From Halobacillus ihumii (lineage in GTDB: Bacteria; Bacillota; Bacilli; Bacillales; Halobacillaceae), in the NCBI RefSeq assembly GCF_902726645.1, contig NZ_CACVAO010000001.1, positions 3,146,764-3,210,763 of the forward strand: 64,000 nucleotides of DNA. Reading direction: 5' to 3'. The notes beneath the pieces were generated by a model. It was not told where the DNA came from. It worked only from the letters and a program-made list of their open reading frames with translations, and ran no database searches. Below, piece after piece: positions 60,672 through 64,000 of the stretch. Each line of letters opens with the position of its first letter. Within the stretch, counting starts at the first letter, position 1. Both the position numbers and the translations under genes were made by a program.

Positions 60672-61436
60672 GTGAGCAATGAAAATATATTATCAGTAAA
60701 AGAGGAAAATAGTGAATCCTTTATTAAAGTGTCAAAATCACTAATACAAACAAAAAAATTAGGTAAAAATGGTGAATTAGATGTTTATCATTTAATAATC
60801 ATCAAATCACTGGCTAACAACTTTAAAGGTGTTGCTTATACTGGAGTTAGTTCTTTATTGAAATTTATTGGCATGAGTACCGAACAAAGTTCAACAAAGG
60901 AAAGAACAAAGCAGTCGCTACTCAAATTACAGGAGATGGGTTATATTGAAATTTGCGAAAAAGGGGATGAAGAAAGTGTTATTACTGACTTAAAGCCTGC
61001 TAGTAACTATTTTATCAAACCGACTGGAAAAGAAGAAGAATTTGGTTTTGCTAAGGTTTTTTATAGAGATATCAAAAAAATAGTTTCTGTGAAGAGCGAT
61101 TATAAGCCTAAGATATTTGCAACTTATCTGAATATGGTTGGTAATTTATTCTATGGTGTTAGTAACGTCCCAATGTCATACACCAAAATCGATACAATTG
61201 TAAAGAATACAGGAATTAACAGAAAGTCGGTGGTAACATATCTGGAAGCTTTGCATAAAGAAGAAATTCTGTACTTTGTACATTTTCATATCAATAATTC
61301 TGTAACAAAGAACTATTGTACAAGGTGGGTTCACAAAGAACATACTGCTGCATGGGGATTACAAGAAGCGGAATTTACCTACAAAACCGATAAAAGTAAT
61401 TTTAAGGGTGGCAATGTTGGAGTATCAGAAGAGTGA
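60672..61436 (+). CDS. Winged-helix protein, possibly a plasmid-type replication initiator
   Basis: 254 residues with two helix-turn-helix-like regions: an N-terminal one around LIIIKSLANNFKGVAYTGVS with TKQSLLKLQEMGYIEI (about 40-105), and a second around SYTKIDTIVKNTGINRKSVV (about 170-205). This two-winged-helix layout resembles plasmid initiators and phage replication proteins, and repeats lie upstream, but no family is recognised with certainty. GTG 60672 is the likely start. It could equally be a regulator. Confidence 0.5.
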   Translation: MSNENILSVKEENSESFIKVSKSLIQTKKLGKNGELDVYHLIIIKSLANNFKGVAYTGVSSLLKFIGMSTEQSSTKERTKQSLLKLQEMGYIEICEKGDEESVITDLKPASNYFIKPTGKEEEFGFAKVFYRDIKKIVSVKSDYKPKIFATYLNMVGNLFYGVSNVPMSYTKIDTIVKNTGINRKSVVTYLEALHKEEILYFVHFHINNSVTKNYCTRWVHKEHTAAWGLQEAEFTYKTDKSNFKGGNVGVSEE

Positions 61437-61544
61437 TAAGACGGATACCTTTATATGGGGCATCTTTTATGTTCCGTTAAGGTCGCTGCTCCGTTACTAT
61501 AACATGGTATTGTTTTAATTTATAAATAAAAGGAGTACTTGGCT

Positions 61545-61970
61545 ATGAAGTTAGCATTAGTAAGTTGCACTAAGCTAAAGGCTATATATCCATGCAGTGC
61601 TAGAGAGATGTACCATCCGTCAGCTCTGTTCAGGAAAGCTGTTAAGTTTATTGAGCAGAAGGATTATGATGAGTGTCTTGTATTATCAGCAAAATACGGA
61701 TTATTAAGGCAAAAAGATGTAATTGAGCCATATGACATTACATTAAATAATATGAACGCATCAGAACGGAAAAGCTGGTCAAATTCAGTTATTAAACAGG
61801 TAGAAAGTTTACAATTTGATATAACTCAAATTGATTTTTATGCAGGAGGTAAGTATAGAGAGTATCTAATTCCCGCTCTAGAACAAAAAGGTATAAATTG
61901 TAATATACCGCTTCGAGGAAAAGGGATAGGTGAACAATTACAGTTTTATACAATAAATATAAAGCATTAG
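61545..61970 (+). CDS. DUF6884-family protein
   Basis: 141-residue protein. The start MKLALVSCTKLKAIYPCSAREMYHPS (written here in two parts: MKLALVSCTKLK and YPCSAREMYHPS) and LVLSAKYGLLRQKDVIEPYD are the recognised DUF6884 features; the fold is thought related to nucleotide-handling domains, and no function is settled. ATG 61545 follows AAAGGAG at nine bases. It lies 33 bases before the McrA-like endonuclease gene and is probably cotranscribed with it, suggesting a shared role in nucleic-acid defence. Confidence 0.68.
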   Translation: MKLALVSCTKLKAIYPCSAREMYHPSALFRKAVKFIEQKDYDECLVLSAKYGLLRQKDVIEPYDITLNNMNASERKSWSNSVIKQVESLQFDITQIDFYAGGKYREYLIPALEQKGINCNIPLRGKGIGEQLQFYTINIKH

Positions 61971-62003
61971 TAGTAAGTTTTCTAAACATAGAGGTGCTAA
62001 TTT

Positions 62004-63104
62004 ATGACAATACCGAAAAATATTAATAAGGAACATATCGTAAAAGCTATTCAAAAGATTGATAGAGATGGTGTTCCAGAAAGAAGAGAATCGACTAGGT
62101 TTACTCTTTATTATGGTAAAAGTTACCCACCTAAATATGTAATATCTATATCAAACATTTTTGCTAATGGTGAAGAATATTCCCCTTCAATGTTTAGTGG
62201 TGGAGAAGAAACTAATCAATTTCTAAGTAGACTTGGTTTTACAATTATTGAAAGTATTAAAAATGAAGATGGGATTCAAAAACAAAATGAGAGAATTAAT
62301 GTACCAGATTTAGAATCTTCAAAGAGGGCAAGGGAGTATAACATTTACAGCGATAAGGAAAAGGATTTAATAGTTTATGAGTACCTTTTTAAAGCCAGGT
62401 CTCACCGTTGGTTAGACGAACATATACTAGAAATCGCTTTCGATAGAAGAACAGGGCATGAATCAATGAATATTCTCCATTTTATTGGTCTTAAGGACAG
62501 GCATAAAGGATTGTTTAGGGGTTATAGTATATGGGAAGCCATAAATGAATTGGAGCGGCAAGATTCTAATTTTAGTTCAGTTATTGAATCTCTACATCGG
62601 TACTCTAATCAAATTTATAGTGTTGGAGATTATGAAGAAAGCTATTCTGCAGACGAATATATTGAAGTAGATTCAATTGCTAAAACTGAACCAGAACAAG
62701 TTGAACTAACAGAGACTGAGAAGGCACAAGTTATAAAGTCTAGAATAGGTCAATCAAAGTTTAAAAAAGCTCTCATGAATATGAAAAAGAAATGTCAGTT
62801 GTGTGGTGTTTCAGATGAACGCTTCCTTATAGCTAGCCATATAAAGCCATGGAGACTATCCAATAATAATGAACGTTTAGATGTTAATAACGGACTTTTG
62901 TTATGTCCTAACCACGACTCATTATTTGATAAGGGCTATATTAGCTTTGATGAGAGTGGAGAAGTCATAATATTAGAAAGTTTGGATATAGCAACGAAGG
63001 TTTTTCTCAATATCAATGAAAGCATGAAAATTACAATGAGCGAGAGTCAACAAGAGTATATGAAATGGCATAGAGAAAACGCTCTTAAATACAACGATGC
63101 ATAG
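62004..63104 (+). CDS. HNH endonuclease with ScoMcrA-type N-terminal head domain
   Basis: 366 residues. The N-terminal domain (about 8-85) has IVKAIQKIDRDGVPERREST, YPPKYVISI and FSGGEETNQFLSRLGF, the signature of the ScoMcrA head domain. A linker region of unknown fold (about 110-230) leads to a C-terminal HNH nuclease: CQLCG, ASHIKPW, LLLCPNHDSLFDKGYI (about 265-320). ScoMcrA cuts phosphorothioated or methylated DNA, so this is a probable modification-dependent (type IV) restriction enzyme; no SRA or SBD is recognised. ATG 62004 follows AGAGGTGC. Confidence 0.78.
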   Translation: MTIPKNINKEHIVKAIQKIDRDGVPERRESTRFTLYYGKSYPPKYVISISNIFANGEEYSPSMFSGGEETNQFLSRLGFTIIESIKNEDGIQKQNERINVPDLESSKRAREYNIYSDKEKDLIVYEYLFKARSHRWLDEHILEIAFDRRTGHESMNILHFIGLKDRHKGLFRGYSIWEAINELERQDSNFSSVIESLHRYSNQIYSVGDYEESYSADEYIEVDSIAKTEPEQVELTETEKAQVIKSRIGQSKFKKALMNMKKKCQLCGVSDERFLIASHIKPWRLSNNNERLDVNNGLLLCPNHDSLFDKGYISFDESGEVIILESLDIATKVFLNINESMKITMSESQQEYMKWHRENALKYNDA

Positions 63105-63208
63105 CTAAGTCAGTGGTAAAAAACTTCTCTTTTATACTTAGTTGTTGATTCTATTACCCTTATGAAGGAGAAATAAATAGTGTTACCAAAAGAGTGCAAA
63201 TACTTAAA

Positions 63209-63275
63209 AGTTATTGCACCCTTTTTATGTCCTTGCTATACTTAGCTTCAACTGGTGCAATAACTTAGTGCAATA
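63209..63275. promoter_or_regulatory. Probable res/operator site of the serine resolvase
   Basis: AGTTATTGCACC (63209-63220) and GGTGCAATAACT (63254-63265) form a perfect 12-base inverted repeat, with another half site GTGCAATAA at 63268 and GTGCAAATA at 63194. It lies just before the resolvase gene, where res sites and autoregulatory operators are found. Confidence 0.6.
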
Positions 63276-63303
63276 AAAAACTGGTGAAGAGTGAGGACTA
63301 ATA

Positions 63304-63867
63304 ATGAGATATGGATATGCAAGGGTTTCAACAACAGCTCAAGATTTAAAGCTTCAAATTCAAGCGCTACAAGCGGAAGGATGCGAGATAATATATAAGG
63401 AGAAATTCACAGGTACTAAAACAGATAGAACTGAGTTTAATAAGGTACTGGAAGAATTACAAGAAGGAGACACATTAGTCGTTACAAAATTAGATAGATT
63501 TGCAAGGTCTGCAATCGAGGGTATTCAAACAGTTAGAGCTTTATTTGCAAGAGGAGTCAAAGTTCACATTCTTAATATGGGGCTAGTAGAAAACAGCCCA
63601 ACAGGCAGACTGATTTTTAATATTCTCAGTTCATTCGCAGAGTTTGAACGTGATATGATAGTAGAACGTACTCAAGAAGGTAAGGCACTGGCTAAGCAAC
63701 GTGATGATTTTAGAGAAGGTAGACCTAGAAAACATTCAAACAAACAAGTACTTCATGCATTAGAATTGCTTAAAACTCATACATACAAAGAAGTTGAAGC
63801 AATGACAGGAATTAAGAAGCGAACCTTAATTAACAGAAAGAATGAACTGAAATCTAAACAATTATAA
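63304..63867 (+). CDS. Serine recombinase (resolvase/invertase)
   Basis: 187-residue small serine recombinase. Catalytic Ser9 in YGYARVST; the Arg-rich active site in [15 protein letters not shown]; the E-helix region [20 protein letters not shown]; and a C-terminal helix-turn-helix (about 145-185). It resembles Tn552/BinR-type resolvases and plasmid recombinases. It may resolve multimers of an excised form of the element. ATG 63304 has GTGAGGA ahead. Confidence 0.9.
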   Translation: MRYGYARVSTTAQDLKLQIQALQAEGCEIIYKEKFTGTKTDRTEFNKVLEELQEGDTLVVTKLDRFARSAIEGIQTVRALFARGVKVHILNMGLVENSPTGRLIFNILSSFAEFERDMIVERTQEGKALAKQRDDFREGRPRKHSNKQVLHALELLKTHTYKEVEAMTGIKKRTLINRKNELKSKQL

Positions 63868-64000
63868 GGTACTCCTCAAGGGTGCTCTTTATTTATCCTG
63901 ATACTAATGGGGGTGTAATTCCACTTTTTCAAGGGGGAGTTTAGCAGAAATAGCCCCCATGTACCCTCATCCACACGCCACAATGTTTTAAGTTTTTAAG
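63868..64000. other. Right edge without a recognisable gene
   Basis: Contains GGGGGTGTAATTCC and AGGGGGAG near TAGCCCCCAT, which may pair as a hairpin; no tRNA fragment or integrase arm repeat is seen. Confidence 0.4.

Larger units (their letters stand above)
56619..64000. mobile_element. Integrative element in tRNA-Ala, left 7.4 kb
   Basis: AT-richer than the rest of the window, with many weak start codons. It carries an integrase at its edge, a DUF4062 protein, two HNH endonucleases, DUF6884, a helix-turn-helix protein and a serine resolvase. No capsid, tail or conjugation genes are seen. No tRNA 3' half is found to 64000, so the right end is outside. Confidence 0.7.

Overview
The window is chromosomal DNA of a low-GC Gram-positive endospore-forming bacterium of the Bacillaceae, most likely a moderately halophilic lineage such as Halobacillus or a close relative. 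This is inferred from strong AGGAGG-type ribosome binding sites, Per and Zur boxes of the Bacillus type, a TRAP-type (G/U)AG-repeat trp leader, a bacillithiol gene (bshB2), a PdaA spore-cortex deacetylase, a BCCT osmolyte transporter and several Bacillus-like gene neighbourhoods (pdaA-yfjP, yfkD-yfkC, yvdTSR-like, yxlEFG-like). No species call is possible from sequence alone.

Layout. 1-5.6 kb: the 5' end of a PerR-type metal ATPase (zosA-like), an amino-acid ABC importer without its ATPase, and a zinc cluster znuC-znuB-zur-znuA with three Zur boxes. 5.6-22.6 kb: housekeeping and membrane genes, including an MFS exporter, an OsmC-like protein, yfkD/MscS, a YuiF-like transporter, pdaA plus a DNA glycosylase, a soluble PAS sporulation-type histidine kinase, a YitT protein, an acyl-CoA synthetase, small membrane proteins and a BCCT transporter. 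22.9-28.2 kb: a complete mannitol operon (mtlA, mtlR, mtlF, mtlD). 28.2-37.8 kb: PilZ protein, PepF-type peptidase, pterin dehydratase, RluA-family synthase, typA, a His-rich YtkA-like lipoprotein, bshB2, nadE and a cysteine hydrolase. 37.8-40.2 kb: a MutS2 homologue lacking the Smr domain, preceded by a roughly 370-base leader with a tiny upstream ORF and two intrinsic terminators. 40.2-47.7 kb: membrane-anchored MsrA, a TetR/SMR-pair operon, an OYE-family oxidoreductase, a GNAT protein and a yxlEFG-like ABC operon. 47.8-54.6 kb: trpEDCFBA-trpG with a TRAP leader and a second TRAP-like site over the trpG start. 54.9-56.3 kb: a sodium:solute symporter.

56.57-64 kb is an AT-rich mobile element. 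A tRNA-Ala(GGC) gene is cut after its anticodon arm and followed at once by a tyrosine recombinase. The cargo is a DUF4062 coiled-coil protein, two HNH endonucleases (one with a ScoMcrA-type head domain, next to a DUF6884 protein), a helix-turn-helix protein that could be a replication initiator, and a serine resolvase with a res-like inverted repeat. The right end of the element lies outside the window.

The signals most worth following are the attenuator-type leader of the Smr-less MutS2 gene, the TRAP-like site inside the trp operon, two degenerate tandem arrays with 20-21 base periods, the interrupted tRNA with its putative defence cargo, and a dispersed intergenic repeat family bounded by GAGGCTGRGACAAA-type ends.
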